Below, in pieces: positions 50,101-63,265 of a stretch of DNA of 64,000 bases. A program made the position numbers and the translations under genes. Positions within the stretch are counted from its first letter, which is position 1; each line of letters opens with the position of its first letter. The stretch comes from Styela clava (Eukaryota > Chordata > Ascidiacea > Stolidobranchia > Styelidae), in contig NC_135255.1 of the NCBI RefSeq assembly GCF_964204865.1, positions 10,693,135 to 10,757,134 of the forward strand. The letters run 5' to 3'. A model generated the notes under the pieces. It did not search any database, was not told the DNA's origin, and saw only the letters and a list, made by a program, of their open reading frames with translations.

Positions 50101-51720
50101 AATCGGGTGAGCGGAACGCAAATTTTAGAAATAGGTAGGAAAATCTATCAATCTCGTTAGCATTTTTAGTTTAGCGGATTAGTCTAATTTGATTTTTACC
50201 AAAAGATAACCAACACTTTTCCCTAACAACGAGAGCAATCAATATTGACCCAAATTAGAGACGATGGGGAAACACCGAACCGCGGTATATGAGTCAAAGA
50301 ACAAAGATCGAATAACAAAATTTAGCTGGAATAAGAATTTAACGATCTATTTGACTTTTCAAAAATATACCTTGCATTCATCAGTCAGGATAATTGTAGT
50401 AAACGAGTTTCACTGTCTGTCTGCCTGTAACCGAAACCGACTATTTTTAAATCCATCATTGTGTCATTATGCTGCCAAATAACGGTCTGTCACGCTGTAT
50501 TTACTAATGTAATGTTCGGTTAATTTTAATGTCACTTATTCACGGTTAACTGTAAATGATTTAAAGTATATATCGATCAACTTCTTTTATTGTTGGATCA
50601 TATAATGTAATTGAAATGAACTCATTACCAAAAGTGTTAAAGCATCTTTTGCCAAACAAAGTAATACATTGGTGTTACGATCTTTTGTGAGGATTTGCAT
50701 TGGTTGGACAAAATACGCCAAAATCATAAAGGGCTAAGTGAACGTTGTTTGAACACATTATCTGGATATCGCTTCCGCTTTAAAACCATTAGCGATATGG
50801 CTCACCCTCCAAATAGTTTGCATGTCCCGAGTGGATATCGGTAGCTAAATACTAAATCTAGTTATACATTTACAATATTAAATGGACTCCGACTTATTAA
50901 TACAAGTCGTATATTTGAATGATTGACAACGTGCATCGTGCGTCATAAATTCAGACGAGACGTAGCAAAGCGATGAATGAAAAACTTTAACAAATTAAGA
51001 ATGGTAAAGTGTCTGTTTGTGTTTGTTACTTATGCTGCGTTTTATCTCCAGACAAATTTATTACATTTTTGTCAATGCAAAATATCCTGGGCATTTCAAC
51101 ATATTAGGTATTAAAGGTATTAGTTAAGGTGGGATATGGCGACTGTAGCTACTACGCTTTTTCCAATATTATGTTTTTAATATATCATTTTATTAAAGCA
51201 CGAATATATCGATGCTATAGAAAGTCATGGTTACTGTGCATGTGCAGTCATCAAATTACAGAATTAACATTAATGAACGTATAGTGTTTAATTAAACAAA
51301 GTATACGGCGATGATCTAAGTCTGAAATCAGTTTGAACTTACCAGCGAAACTGCCTGTGGCTAGTAAATTTGTGACTTAAGTTTTCAAATGCTTTCGTAT
51401 CGTTTTATTTTATATCTCATCATACTGGCATCGACTGATATCGGTCATCATAAATATATTAAATCGGGTAATATAGTATCTATGGAATACTTGATAGTGA
51501 CAAATGAAGTTCTATTTTCCGCAAATTTTGATGGGATTCGAGTACTTTAAAGGCTTACAACACCGATAACAGCCAAAGTCTAATGAATTAGGTATTCAAT
51601 ATTTATTTGTGCTATGATATAATGCGTACCTGCTTGCTGTGTTGACTGGTTGGACTGCTTTTTCGCCACTTTACCACCCCCTTTCTTTTTTTTCTTATCG
51701 CCTTTTCCTTTCTTCGCCAT
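47163..51720 (-). CDS. Small lysine-rich protein, 109 residues, three exons
   Basis: Exons: 51720..51630, 48526..48409, 47283..47163; phases agree and splice sites are standard. The protein has basic ends around a folded-looking core: MAKKGKGDKKKKKGGGK at the start, MSDEELAKLLELKKLYWQEM as a central amphipathic helix, then VFLDMSHNMSRPWIESYFQV, PRLVYGIPIGPKEE, and a closing GGGGKGKKGKKGKKK. The glycine-lysine tails recall the vertebrate small lysine-rich protein SMKR1 in composition only; the cores are not convincingly alike. Two introns of 3.1 and 1.1 kb for a 330-base coding region make the gene easy to miss. The clean three-exon phase match and uneven composition argue for a real gene of unknown function. 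Confidence 0.75.
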
Positions 51721-54700
51721 GCCGTGTCAAGTTAAGGCGCAACTTAGCAAGAAAATGAATTATCCCTGCAACATGTTTGTACGAAAAACATGTAACTAAG
51801 CATCTAATACAACGCCCTATTGAAGATCCAGTGTATCTTAGCGTCTATCATCAAATATTTATTATCCAAAAGTTAAATTGAACTATAACAGGGAATATCT
51901 TAACACTAAAGTGTCTATTGTTACATCATAATCGAATTGAATTATTCATGATTTCTCTAAGGAAAAGATGAATGAAGCACTTTATGAATGATTGGCTCTT
52001 CATCAAAATTTTCTATTTTTTCACAGAGTCAATCTGTTATTTGGTTATTAAAGACTTGGAATTTTGATTGAATATTGTGTGTATCGAATCAGTTTATAAA
52101 TACAAATCACGCGCTATTTTTAATCGTACATTAACCCTAACAAGAGGTTAGATAGGTTTATGTTGTAAGATTTAATATTGAAACATAATACTTTCCCATT
52201 GAAACAGATATATTATATATACTATGCGGATTGAAACACGATTAGGTAAGAAGAATGATTAAGTACACTTTTCTCGTCTACCAACTTCCAACCCACAACC
52301 TTTCACAAAAATAACTTATCAAAAATTGTAGTTCCAAAAATAATATCTCTGGAATAGCTAGGATAATTGACAAAGCAAAAAAAATGATTAACTACACTCT
52401 TCTCGTCTTACAACTTGAAATATTTTTGTCAAATATTTTGTGCATTTTGAATACTTCAAAGCCAATATTGCATGACAACATTTGGCTTTCATCCATTCTG
52501 ATATTATAATTGACAGACTGCCATCCATTTAATTTCGTTTGTCGCCTCCTTTTTAGGAAGTTGCATTCAGCAATGCATCATATTGACTGCCAAGTAAAAA
52601 TGTTAAAATAAATTGCGAGTCGGTGAACTAATTAGATAAGCATGTTTAAAGCATTTTTACTGCTAAGATGGTAGATTGGAATTGATTTAAAAAAATAAAT
52701 TAGAGATGTCTGAAAAATAAGTTCTGCTCATAAGAAATGTAACCTTGATCGATAGTGTTTGAGGCGTTGAATTTAATTATTTTTTATTAAAATAATTTCA
52801 AATTTGTTCGAAGGAACGTTCGAGACAAAGATTTGTTGTTAGTAACTCTATAATTTAGTCTATCTCATTCTTCATGCCAAAATCATCATAAAATGTGCTT
52901 AGTAAAACGTTTGTAAAGCGCAACTTCATCTTGTGATTCCGTGTTTTTCAAGCTACATTCTTGTCAAAATGCATACATATTGCATAATGTGGCATATTTT
53001 CAGGTAGCAGAAAGCCTGGGAAATCGTGAAATATTCATTATATGCTTTTACAATAAAAGGTCTGTCAATAATTTGGAAAAAAAAATTGCGTTCAACAAAG
53101 CTCTTTTATTAAATTTGAAAATCCGCGTTTGACGTTTGATTTTTTTTGTTAACTTGGACTTATACGCTTGGCATATGAGGTAGAAATGCCAACCGGAAGA
53201 TCTGCATACTTGGAACGCACGTTTATTTAATGTATGGGATTTTTAAACGAAGGTCGTTTGTATATAAAAAAAGAAAAAAAATCTATGGATGGATAAAATT
53301 ATATTGTTTTATTTATTCGTATAGGCGGATAGTATTTATTTTTGGTGCCACACGATAAAGTTGTAAGAGTTACAAGAATGTTTTTGTAAAATAATGTGTT
53401 TATCACTTGTATATATTGCAGAGATGTTATTGTAAAAAAAAATTATTAGAAAAATAAATGAGTTACATCAATTTTGTGACGTTATTATATCACGAGATAA
53501 TGAAGTATTTGTCTGTAGAATCTGATATGACTTGACAGTAGTTGCCGACTACGTTGGGTTTCATCTAGAGACCACCGGTTCACAACCAGTGGACCATGGC
53601 TCAATTCTGAACCACGGAAACATTCCCAGGCGGGCCACAGACCTATTAAAATTGCTGAATTAATTGACAAATTGGTTTAAACTTTGATTGTATTAGCTAT
53701 AAATGATGATACTGTTTATGCTACTGAGTGGTTATTCCCATTTTAATTATTGAACTGAAAGTGTTATCTTTGTAAAAAAAAAAGTTTTTTTTGTAGTTTT
53801 TCTCTTAGAATTTTTTGTGCAACTAAAGTGGACCACTGAAGAACAAAGGTTGAGAACCACTAATCTAGGCGGTGAACTGCCATGGTATTATATTTGATTT
53901 AATAGCATATAATGATCGATATTACAATACCAAAGTATTTGATTACATTTTATACATCGTTTATATAACTATCTTCTACACAGCGACTGTTTTGCAAATG
54001 TATTTCTGCTTGTGATTTGTTTGCAATTAATTGGTCCGTTATATTTATTTGCGGGCCATACAATGATGCATTTGGCACGAACGTCATTACTTATGCAAAA
54101 ACGGAGTCAAACTCTAATGGATAATATTGGTAATTGGACATGCATAATTGCCACCAATTGCACTTAGGAGCTGTCACCTTGATTAACAATGCACTGCGCT
54201 AGTAAAGCATTTCAGAATTCCTAGATCAAGTAACTCAGTTACAAACTACAAGTAGAAACAGAATTAAAATACTTTTTTATCTTATGTGTACGTGGTGATA
54301 TTTCTGCGGAATATATAATGTTTAATGGAATATTTCTCATATAGTAGGTGTGTATACAAAGCTGACATGTTATATGCATTAGTTTTCCTGAACTTGTAAT
54401 TTAAAGGAAATTTACCTTACAAATCTAGAGTACTATTCATTTATCATTTGATTCAAGATTTTTGTCGTGTAGACCAAATAGAATGATTTGGTTGGTATAG
54501 CATGTACGCAGGCTCGAGTTATTATACTGTATTAGTATAAGTCCGTATTACCGCATCAACATCGGTGTAAGTTGTGTAGTAACTCAGCAAGCAACTCCGC
54601 ATACCAAAAGCCAGATTTGTGGTAAATTTTATATATATAAACTTGAAAATATGTACTTTTAAGTATGTTCAGTATTATCGCCGCACTACATAAAAATCTC

Positions 54701-57700
54701 AGATAATTTTTGGATTTTTGAATATACATTAGGCTGTGTATGATTGTTCTGTTCCTAAAATTAGAATTTGATTCTTTATCAATTTGTATGATTTTTATTT
54801 TAAATCGATATCTTTGTGTTGCTGTCTGAACATGATTTTATTAATTTCAACTGTTGTTTTCTATTCCTATCAATTAAACTTCCATCATGAAATAACCACA
54901 TGACTACTTGTCATATCCGCTTCTCATTGCCTAATACACACAGAAGTTTCACTTGCATACGTCATGGTAATGTCATACTTCAATCTACTTTTTCTTGATA
55001 CTTCAATGAGACTTCAATGAGATTCTTCTTATTTAGCCATAGGCTTTTTTTGGATGATGATTTATATCAAAACGTTTTCTCGTCTTGGGCACACTTTTTA
55101 TGTGCATTTGTAGGTTTAGGAGCTTCGTTGTAAATTAGATCATTAACCTGATATTTTATAGTGTGGAACTTAGAAAACTATGAACTTTCCTAGACATATT
55201 AAAATTTATTTTAGTTAGAATTAGCTCATGAACGTAGTTGTATAAACTTTTAAATTTGACATTCTTCTTACCAATCTGAATGTTATTGGAAAGTTTTCAC
55301 CGCCGTTGCAGATCTATTTTTAGATATATTTTTGATATATGCAAAAATTAGACGTATGTAATGCCAAAATACTTGATGTTAAATAAAGTTGGCAAGTACG
55401 GAGACAACAAAACTTTCATTAACTCACAACCAAATTTAGATTCCTCATTATCAAATGACGTCAAACTAGTTTAGAAGCTTTCAAAGCTGTAAATGGAGAA
55501 AGTATAGACAATTAGCAGAAAATTATTGTTGCATGCGTATTTTAATAGTTTTAGATATGACATATAAGAAGTTCTTAGTCGGGATTGTTTGAATGAATAG
55601 TGTGCATCGGGGAGATTTGGTATATATTTGGTTTCTTCTGCATGATGGTGTAGCTGTTTTTTGATAAATATACCTACAATTCTTTTGCCCCCGAGTTTGG
55701 TGTTTGAAGCTCTAAATGTTTACTTTGTATAATATTTATTTGTAATATTTTTGAATTGGAGTTTCTAAACGGGCAAAAGGCTAGGTATCGGTCGGAACTT
55801 TGTTTTTGCTTCGTCATTCCCCATAACAAATGGATTAGGTTATGTGGAAAATAGAGTATACGATTCGATAGTCCAACAGGTATAATAATATACATCCAAA
55901 ATTAAATTTATATCTTTGAAACCAAAATGCGACAAATGATTCATTCATTTAGAGCTGGAAATCTGCGTGAGAAATCTCACAAAATTATTAGTTTGAAAAT
56001 GCGTTTTTTATGCAAATTTCCAGCAAATTAATTATTGAAATCCTTCCAGATGAAATTAGGATTCGAAAAATAGATTTATTTTTTATCTGATTTAGATGCG
56101 TCAGTATATAAGAGCGTAAGTGTTGAGCTTGGCAGTCAAATGAAGATGTCTCCGTAAGATAGACGTAATGAAATGTTGGAATAGGGGTGGGAAAAGTCAG
56201 GAAAGGGAACAATCTGTTACAATATGAAGATTTGTATTTGTCATTATAAAATTAAGAAAAAATATAAAGTATGATTTCTAATAGGAATCAATACGCGTTT
56301 GAAAATATGCCAAAATTATAATTATCAAAGCTTTAAGCTATATTGTCGAAGGCTTTAAGCATTAATTGAGCAATTAGGGACAAAACAATTGATTTTAAGT
56401 CTAGTCACTGATAAAATACCTTCAATGATTTCGACTTTCAGAATCGTAATACAGTGCTTTCAAGACGTGACTCACAATAAGAATATTTCTCATAAGTAAT
56501 CGTTTTCTTCTTCTGCACATTGAAAATGAGCTGGGAGATTAACCGTGTTAATATTTTTAGAATAAACATTGATTGATTAAAAAAGAATGCGAAATAAAGT
56601 AACCCTCGTAGGTACTGTACCAAAAACAACACAATAAATTTCGGTTAAGATTGTTAGTTACTTTTCTTTAAAGTATTATCTTTAGAAGTATTACATTATA
56701 CAAGATCGAGAGCACGGATTTTGGCCGCCTCTTGCAAGCAAACGATACATTCTTCGTTTGATACATGCGTATCAGTTAAGTCGAATAATGCATTCAATTC
56801 ATACGCGAATATTTATTTTCAATTTAGTATTTCAAATAAACGTAAAATATAATTGAATGTTGTTTGGAATATAATTATTTTTATTCCATAACATATGTAA
56901 TTCAATTTATAATTAGTTTTTGAGAGTGTATAAAATATATCAGTATGTGGTTACATTATTCTCCTTAGGATTAAAATATGAAATCAATGAAAAAAAAAAA
57001 ATTTAATATAGTCAATTCTATTGCACAAAAATGTGCAACTGGGAGAAAATGCTTTCAGTCTTCCCAAGTTGAATCGTGCAATATTTTTTCACGTGTTTTC
57101 GATCTTACGTGATGCGTAGGAACACCAAAAATCTGACCGAAACTGCCAACAAACGAAACGAAAAATAAATAAATACTGACTCGAGGTATTTTGAAGCATT
57201 ATTTATATACTTTTAGATGTGGTGTATCAGTACATTTTTGTCTCGTGTGGACAGAACCATGTATTTTCAATCGTCATGAATATGTATCATTATAGTTTAT
57301 GCCAATTGAAAAGAGACAGGTGGAGTGATATCATTTGAATATGAAAATATTTTGAGACCATTATTAAAAGTTAACAAAATTTAGTAAGGTTTATTGTAAA
57401 GCTGTGCAACGGAAAGAATTAAACTAACGGTATTCGTTGCAGTGGAATTCCGGGTGTATAATCTCTTTTTTACATAAATTGATACATGGAATTATTTGCC
57501 TTCCTCCATATATGTAACATGTACGTGCTGTGTGTGCTACGACCGTAAACGTTCATAAAGAAGCAGCAGGCATTGCAAGGTGTTTTGACGATGCCAATAT
57601 GATATACCAAGAATAATTTGTGCTGATTTTTCATCTGGTAATATTATCACATCAGTGGTTAGATAAGCGTTTTTGGAAAGCGCGGAAGGTAGAAGTTAGA

Positions 57701-58725
57701 AATTAAAGTACAACTTAAATTAAAAATTTTATAGAATTTAGAAAATTAATTAATTATGAGCCGAAAATAGTAAAACACAAAACATGAGTTATTAATAAAA
57801 CAAGCAAAAAAGTGTTACGTGCAAACTTATAATTAATCATTGAAACAGATTGAGATTTCCTGTTATTTGACCTAAAAATAAACGCTAATATGATCTTAAA
57901 TTTAGGGCCAGTCCATTAGCAATATTTTTCTTCAAACTTCAATTCATCATAAGCATTATGGCATTCAATGAATTGAAACCCAATTTCAAATTCTATTTTC
58001 CACAGCACGAGCCTATCAAATTTATTAAATTGCGCCAGTAAGACTGGACTAAATTACTGAGCAATGGCTATAGTATTATGTATAAAGATTGAACATTTGA
58101 ACTTCGGAAACACTGTAAAGACTTTCTTTAGGGAATAGCTATTTGTAGTGCATATGAATTCTAAACCAAGAACTAGGTTACGCTTGCCAGAATAAGTGAT
58201 ATAATCTGTTTAAGAACTGAAAACCCAATTTATATACTTAATATAACGATTTAATAATACCTTAATAGAAATTTCAGTATTAATCATTTTGACTGTCAAA
58301 ATATTTGAAAATTTCATGTTGAGTATTTGATTTTTGTTTTTTTGTGATTAACTATCATTCGAAGTAATCATTCGAAAAGTGTTACTTCTCTGCCTCAAAA
58401 GTATTTATGTTTAGCAAATGTTAAGCAAATAATCGCCGGTGACGCAAATAAAAACGACCCTTATGATACATTCAGAATTAATTTAATTGCCGCAAATCCT
58501 ATGTTTAGCGGAAATCATAATTTGTTCTCATACGTATTCATGTACAATGGTATATTAATTAACGCCCTGGACTCGCTGTGCTGGTAATGATGTTTCTATA
58601 TCTCATGTTAGCCTCGTGAAATTTAAAACTCATTGTTTCCTTTTGTTTGCTTATATTAAATATTATTAACATGTTTTTACAGTAATATTGTATGCACTCT
58701 TAGTTTTTAATGCTTAAAAGTAACG
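51721..58725. other. Long stretch with no recognised gene
   Basis: 7 kb of AT-rich DNA without recognisable exons on either strand. It contains one MITE (53571..53862) and otherwise only short low-complexity runs. Confidence 0.4.
53571..53862. mobile_element. hAT-type MITE, 292 bp
   Basis: Left end ACCACCGGTTCACAACC and right end GGTTGAGAACCACTA are imperfect inverted repeats of the common hAT terminus CAGTGGTTCTCAACC. Flanks ATCTAGAG and ATCTAGGC share six of eight bases, consistent with an aged 8-base duplication. GTGGACCA occurs near both ends. Non-coding. Confidence 0.7.
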
Positions 58726-61188
58726 ATGAGACCAGTTTTTGGAATAATATTCACGTTACTCGTACTTTACGGAACAAACGCTCAGACTGAAGAACAAATA
58801 AGACAGCTTCGAATCGTCTGTTCTCGAGGTTTGCCACTTGTTTCGAGGGAGATTGAGATGTATTGTTGTGACCTACAAGTGCCGACATTCAAAGAATATT
58901 GGTATTATGCGGGATACTACCTTACGCGCCACATGGAACTTTTGAAAACATGGAAATGTCCTCAGTTGGAAGAAGAGTGTCAGACCCGTCCGTACGCTTT
59001 TAATGAATTTTTGGAACTAACCTACGATCAATTTTGCAATAAAACTGCATTGGAGAAGAAATGTACACCCGTGGTTCAGAAGGTGGTGAAGTCGACATTA
59101 ACAACAAGTTATTCAATGACGTCTATGACGCCAGAAAACGAGACAACCACAAGCGGGGATGTAAGCACGGATTGGGATAATCTCGTTGCCCAACTTGACC
59201 CGGCAACTATCGATATAGACGATCTAGTCAAACCATGCATACAAGCCGCTCAGATTGAACCACCACATGGTGGATTTGGAGATTTTTTGGAAATGATGAC
59301 ACCGAATATTCCGTTTTGCACAATGGTTTGGTGTGGATTTTCTCAATCTGCTGTTGAAAGAGAAGGTGGACTTCGAATTTACGACTGTATGCCATCATGG
59401 TGAGTAAAAAAATTATCAAAATACCTAGTAATAGTATTGTAAAGGTAGAATTAGCAAAACCGAATACTTGAAAAGTTACTTTTGACGAAGTACTCTATAA
59501 ATAGTAATTCTGGTGCTATACTACGCACAATGATAATAATTTATTTTAAACTATTCAGAAAATATAGATCTTTTGTTATAGTTTTCCATCATAAAGAGAT
59601 AATAATAGATTAAAAAGGAATTCACAATGTCAAATATTAAATTTCACTTATTTATTCAATTAGGTGTAAAGCGAATCTCGTGATCATGATGTTGGTAGTA
59701 ATTTTACTTGGAATTGCTGTCGTCGTGGCCAACATCGTCGTTATTGTTGTATTTAGCACTACACCAAAGTTGCAAAACAGTCAGGCTGTGTTCAAGATAT
59801 CGTTGGCAACGGCGGATTTATTGATTGGAGTTTTTGTTCTTCCAACATGTGCGGTTAGTTTGTCCAAAATAACGCTCGGTACAGCGAAGATGGGAGAAGT
59901 CTATCATCTAAAATTGCCGGAAATTTCAGATCCTTTGATCGACTGGACGAAAGTACCTATGCACGGTCGCGATGGAATAACGGTGAACAAAACGACTGGC
60001 TTTTTTGAGCTAGTCTTTGACACACCGTACCTGTATGCAGTTGGTTGCGTTACAACTATTTCTTTCCTCGTGTCAATTTACACTCTTATGCTAGCAGGAT
60101 TTGACAGACTGCTGGCTGTTCACAGACCTTTGCAGTACCGCCGGCATCGTGCAAAGAAAATTGCTATTCGCTTGTCCCTGGCAATGTGGGCAATAGCTAT
60201 AATTTTTTCGTTACTACCTCTGATGTCCAATCTTCGATATGGGTTGGTTTCCACCATGTTACTGGCTATGAGTGGCGAATACGTGCTAATATTATACATT
60301 GTAGTATTTTTGATTCCTCTTTTACTTGTATGGATCACAAATATCATGGTATATGTAACTGTGAAAAAGCAAGCGAAGAAACGACGAAATATAGCAATGC
60401 ATGGAGTCAGCCAAGAGAACGAAAGCGATGCAGAAAATCGACTAACCGTAACGTTATCCATTATTGTTGGAGTTTTTACTGCATGCGCTCTACCCGCAAC
60501 TATAACATCTATAACTGCATCGTCTATTGAAAAGATAGATCCAGTTCACCCTCTCACGTTTAGTAAATGGGCAGACACAGCTATGAATTCAGCCGATTTC
60601 ATAGCGGTTTTAATTCTTATGTCAAACAGTTTATGGAATTGTTTTATTTATAGTGCACGAAATCGCGATTTCAAAAAGGCAACAGCTGAACTATATCGTA
60701 AAATCAAAAGTTCCGTCAGTTTAGCGAAGGAAAAGAGAGCCAGTGATAAAACGCGCAAGATTCGAAGCACAAAAACCTCATGCGCAACGAATACAAAATT
60801 CGGTAACACCACGACAAAGGGAACTATTCTAACACAAGAATCGCCAAATGTTTCCTCTACAAAGACGACGCCGAGTTTACAAGAAAAGCAACCAAAAGAC
60901 GTCGACATGGAAGCGAAAGATGAAAAGGAAAGCAGAAACAATAATCGTGATTCTGTATTTCAGTCATTCCACATTAACGTGAACTCGGATCGCTTCTTCA
61001 ATTCAGTGATGAGAAAAGTGGATTCTCCAAACAAAAATGGTGTCGCAAAAAAACAAGATGACGGCACGATAACTTCATCACAAAGTACGTTAGGCGGAGA
61101 TGCTCACTTGGACACTAGATCCGACAAGTTGAAAGACATCGACGAATCCTCGCAAAGCAGTGCCGACGAACAAGACGATGCTCTTTGA
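58726..61188 (+). CDS. Class A GPCR with cysteine-rich ectodomain, two exons
   Basis: Predicted 732-residue receptor; exons 58726..59399 and 59664..61188 join as TG|G TGT. Signal peptide MRPVFGIIFTLLVLYGTNA is followed by an ectodomain with twelve cysteines (32, 47, 48, 78, 85, 104, 113, 171, 198, 203, 221, 226), sites N105 and N138 for glycosylation, and a Ser/Thr-rich linker at about 122-148. The seven-helix part starts near 229: N248 in TM1, D276 in TM2 (LATADLLIG), an unusually long first extracellular loop (about 50 residues), DRL (372-374) in place of DRY, W400 in TM4, TM6 FTACALP without the usual Trp, and TM7 NCFIY in place of NPxxY. Cys3.25 is absent. The 170-residue tail is Lys/Ser/Thr-rich. 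I do not recognise the subfamily; no close vertebrate match comes to mind. Confidence 0.9.
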
Positions 61189-61555
61189 ACTTTATGATAA
61201 AAAATTAGCCACCACAACATATTGGCTCTCACATGTTAAAAGATGAGACACGAACTGAGCGGCGTTCGTGGAGCAAAGAGATCTAAGGACCAAAACTTAA
61301 ATATTCTTCACGTCTTGATTGATTCCGAAAATACTAAGTGTATTTAATACAAATGGTGTAGTACACGACATAGTTATTTTAAAATAGTATTAGGATTAAT
61401 TGAGAATTATCTTATATATATATTGTTTACAATGGTTTTGCCTAATGAGGATCAATCAAGATAAGCTCGAAAGGCACTTTTATTGCATGTTTGGTAAAGC
61501 GTTATTATGTGTTTTATATGATTTGTACTGAAGCCAATGTAATAGCAAGATGTGT

Positions 61556-61798
61556 TTCTGCATGTTTTCTTTTACCCTATTTCCTCGGTATATCTGTGTG
61601 TTGCTTTCTTCTGTTAAAATACATTATTCCTAATGTTATAACATCTAATGACAGGCAAAAACCTTATAATTCTGATTTCTGCATGTTTTATTTTACCCTA
61701 TTTCCTCAATATATCTGTGTGTTGCTTTCTTCTATTAAAATACATTGTTCCTAATGTTATAACATCTAATGACAGGCAGAAACCTCATAGTACTGATT
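61556..61798. repeat. Two tandem copies of a 121-base unit
   Basis: TTCTGCATGTTTT begins copies at 61556 and 61677. Both continue through TACCCTATTTCCTC, ATATCTGTGTGTTGCTTTC and TAACATCTAATGACAGGCA with only scattered substitutions. It lies a few hundred bases beyond the GPCR stop and may be in its 3' untranslated region. Confidence 0.85.
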
Positions 61799-61839
61799 TC
61801 TGCCAAAAAGCATATAAGCAGTTTCAGCCAAGATATCAA

Positions 61840-62820
61840 ACTTTGTAATCTGCTAGGCTACCAGTTTTGAACAGATGAACCTGCAGGTTCGATAGTGGTT
61901 CCGTAAAAACGAAATTTTGCGGTTGTAGCAACGATTGGTGCCAAATGGGTTGGGTAATAGCCCCCGTGACAGGAAAACTGCCAAAAAGTAATATTATGGT
62001 GTAAAGATTGATACACGCAAATCAATGTCAGGTCATGTTACTTTTTTTGCTATTCACGGTAGCGGATATCCAACTTTGTAGTCAGTCTAGGCCTAGGCCA
62101 TAGGTTCTCAAAGTGCTCGGTACGGAGCCCCAGGGCTCCGCGAGAGAAACCCAGGGGCTCCGCGAGCTATTCGAATACTTTTCAAAATACTGACATTTCG
62201 TCGCCGATGACCATAATATGTTTTTCACATTGAACACATAATTTCCCACGAGAACAAAAAAGCAATTATTGTCCTCATTGTGGAACAATACATGTATATG
62301 CCAAAGGAAATTTCGATTTAGGGAGAATAAACACCGGCGTAAAGATGTTTAAGGTTTAAAAACACGCCATGCTGACGAAAACAATCGGCAATTGTAACAA
62401 AATGCAATCGCGAACGTTATGAGCGCCCATTAAATCTTCCAAAAATGTCAAAAGGGAAAAGATTCGACCCTTTATTATTAATATGTTTGCCAAGTGTCAA
62501 ATTTACAGTTTAAATTAGGTAAAGTTCTTTTAACTTACTCAGGAATATTAATCGGAAAGTAACAATTTTAACATTCATTTTTGGGCTCCGTGAATAATAG
62601 TCAACCTTTTCAAAGGCTCCGCAACACAAAAAGGTTGAGAACCCCTGCTCTAGGCTACCAGTTTTGGAATGATGAGCCTGTGGGTTGGGCGGTGGTCGCC
62701 GTAACAATAGAATATCTACCAAAAACACCCGTTGACAAGTCGTTTGTCCCTCCGCCGCGGATGATATCAAATTTTTAGTATGCTAGTCTAACAGCTTCGG
62801 ATGAATGTGCCTAAAGGCTA
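61840..62820. repeat. Diverged tandem repeat units interrupted by a MITE
   Basis: A unit beginning ATATC.AAACTTTGTA.TC and continuing CTAGGCTACCAGTTTTG and GATGARCCTG occurs at about 61832, at about 62070 (resuming at about 62650 after the MITE), and again, more diverged, at about 62763. The second unit is cut by the MITE at 62090..62650. Confidence 0.55.
62090..62650. mobile_element. hAT-type MITE inserted in the tandem repeat
   Basis: Left end is near CATAGGTTCTCAAAG, right end AAAGGTTGAGAACCCCTG; these are imperfect inverted repeats with GGCTCCGCG motifs just inside both ends. The flanks GTCTAGGC and CTCTAGGC match at seven of eight bases. Joining the flanks recreates the neighbouring uninterrupted unit (CTAGGCTACCAGTTTTG). 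The left boundary is uncertain by about ten bases. Confidence 0.7.
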
Positions 62821-62916
62821 TGCAGTGATCTGCGTACCAAATAAAAATCTGCTTTCATGTCCTGACTTAAATATCTGCTTTGAGAATGTCCGCGGACTGA
62901 TAAAGAATTTTGGGAC

Positions 62917-63018
62917 CTCCTGAAGTATGCGCACCAAGATGGCGCACAACCTTAACCCAGGTTGTGTACCAGGTCAGGGTTCAGGTTGTGCGACATTTTG
63001 GTACGCATACTTCGGGAG
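62917..63018. repeat. Short fold-back element, copy 2
   Basis: 102 bases; GAAGTATGCGCACCAAGATG on the left pairs with CATTTTGGTACGCATACTTC on the right, and the arms extend inward through GCGCACAACC and GGTTGTGCG. The 30-base arms carry only three mismatches, with a short loop between. Same family as 3351..3442. Confidence 0.85.
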
Positions 63019-63170
63019 CACCGAATTTTGATTCCTTGAGTCATTTTGACTGCTGAACAGACTGGTGCTCTAGACTCAATCCAATGAACGAATCTTGATT
63101 CCACTGTTTTGTTATCGTCATTTGCGATCGATGGAAATTTGCCGACAATCCGACAAGGTTCATCTAAAGC

Positions 63171-63265
63171 AGGGTTGTCCAATTTTTTTGGCCATAGGGC
63201 CACATTTTATTTACGAATGATTGCGCGGGCCCCTTGACATGGTTGTTATGTTCTAGTTTTCACTA
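63171..63265. repeat. Truncated left end of the 17.4-kb MITE family
   Basis: CAGGGTTGTCCAA, TTTTTGGCC, AGGGCCACAT, ATTGCGCGGGCC and GTTATGTTCTAG occur in the same order and spacing as at 17367-17455. No right end was found before the window edge. Confidence 0.7.

Noticed and set aside
60120-60941. Minus-strand and alternate-frame open frames inside the second GPCR
   Set aside because: Shadows of the long receptor exon, which shows clear helices and class A motifs.
62581-62778. 65-codon plus-strand frame
   Set aside because: Crosses the boundary between a MITE and a repeat unit.
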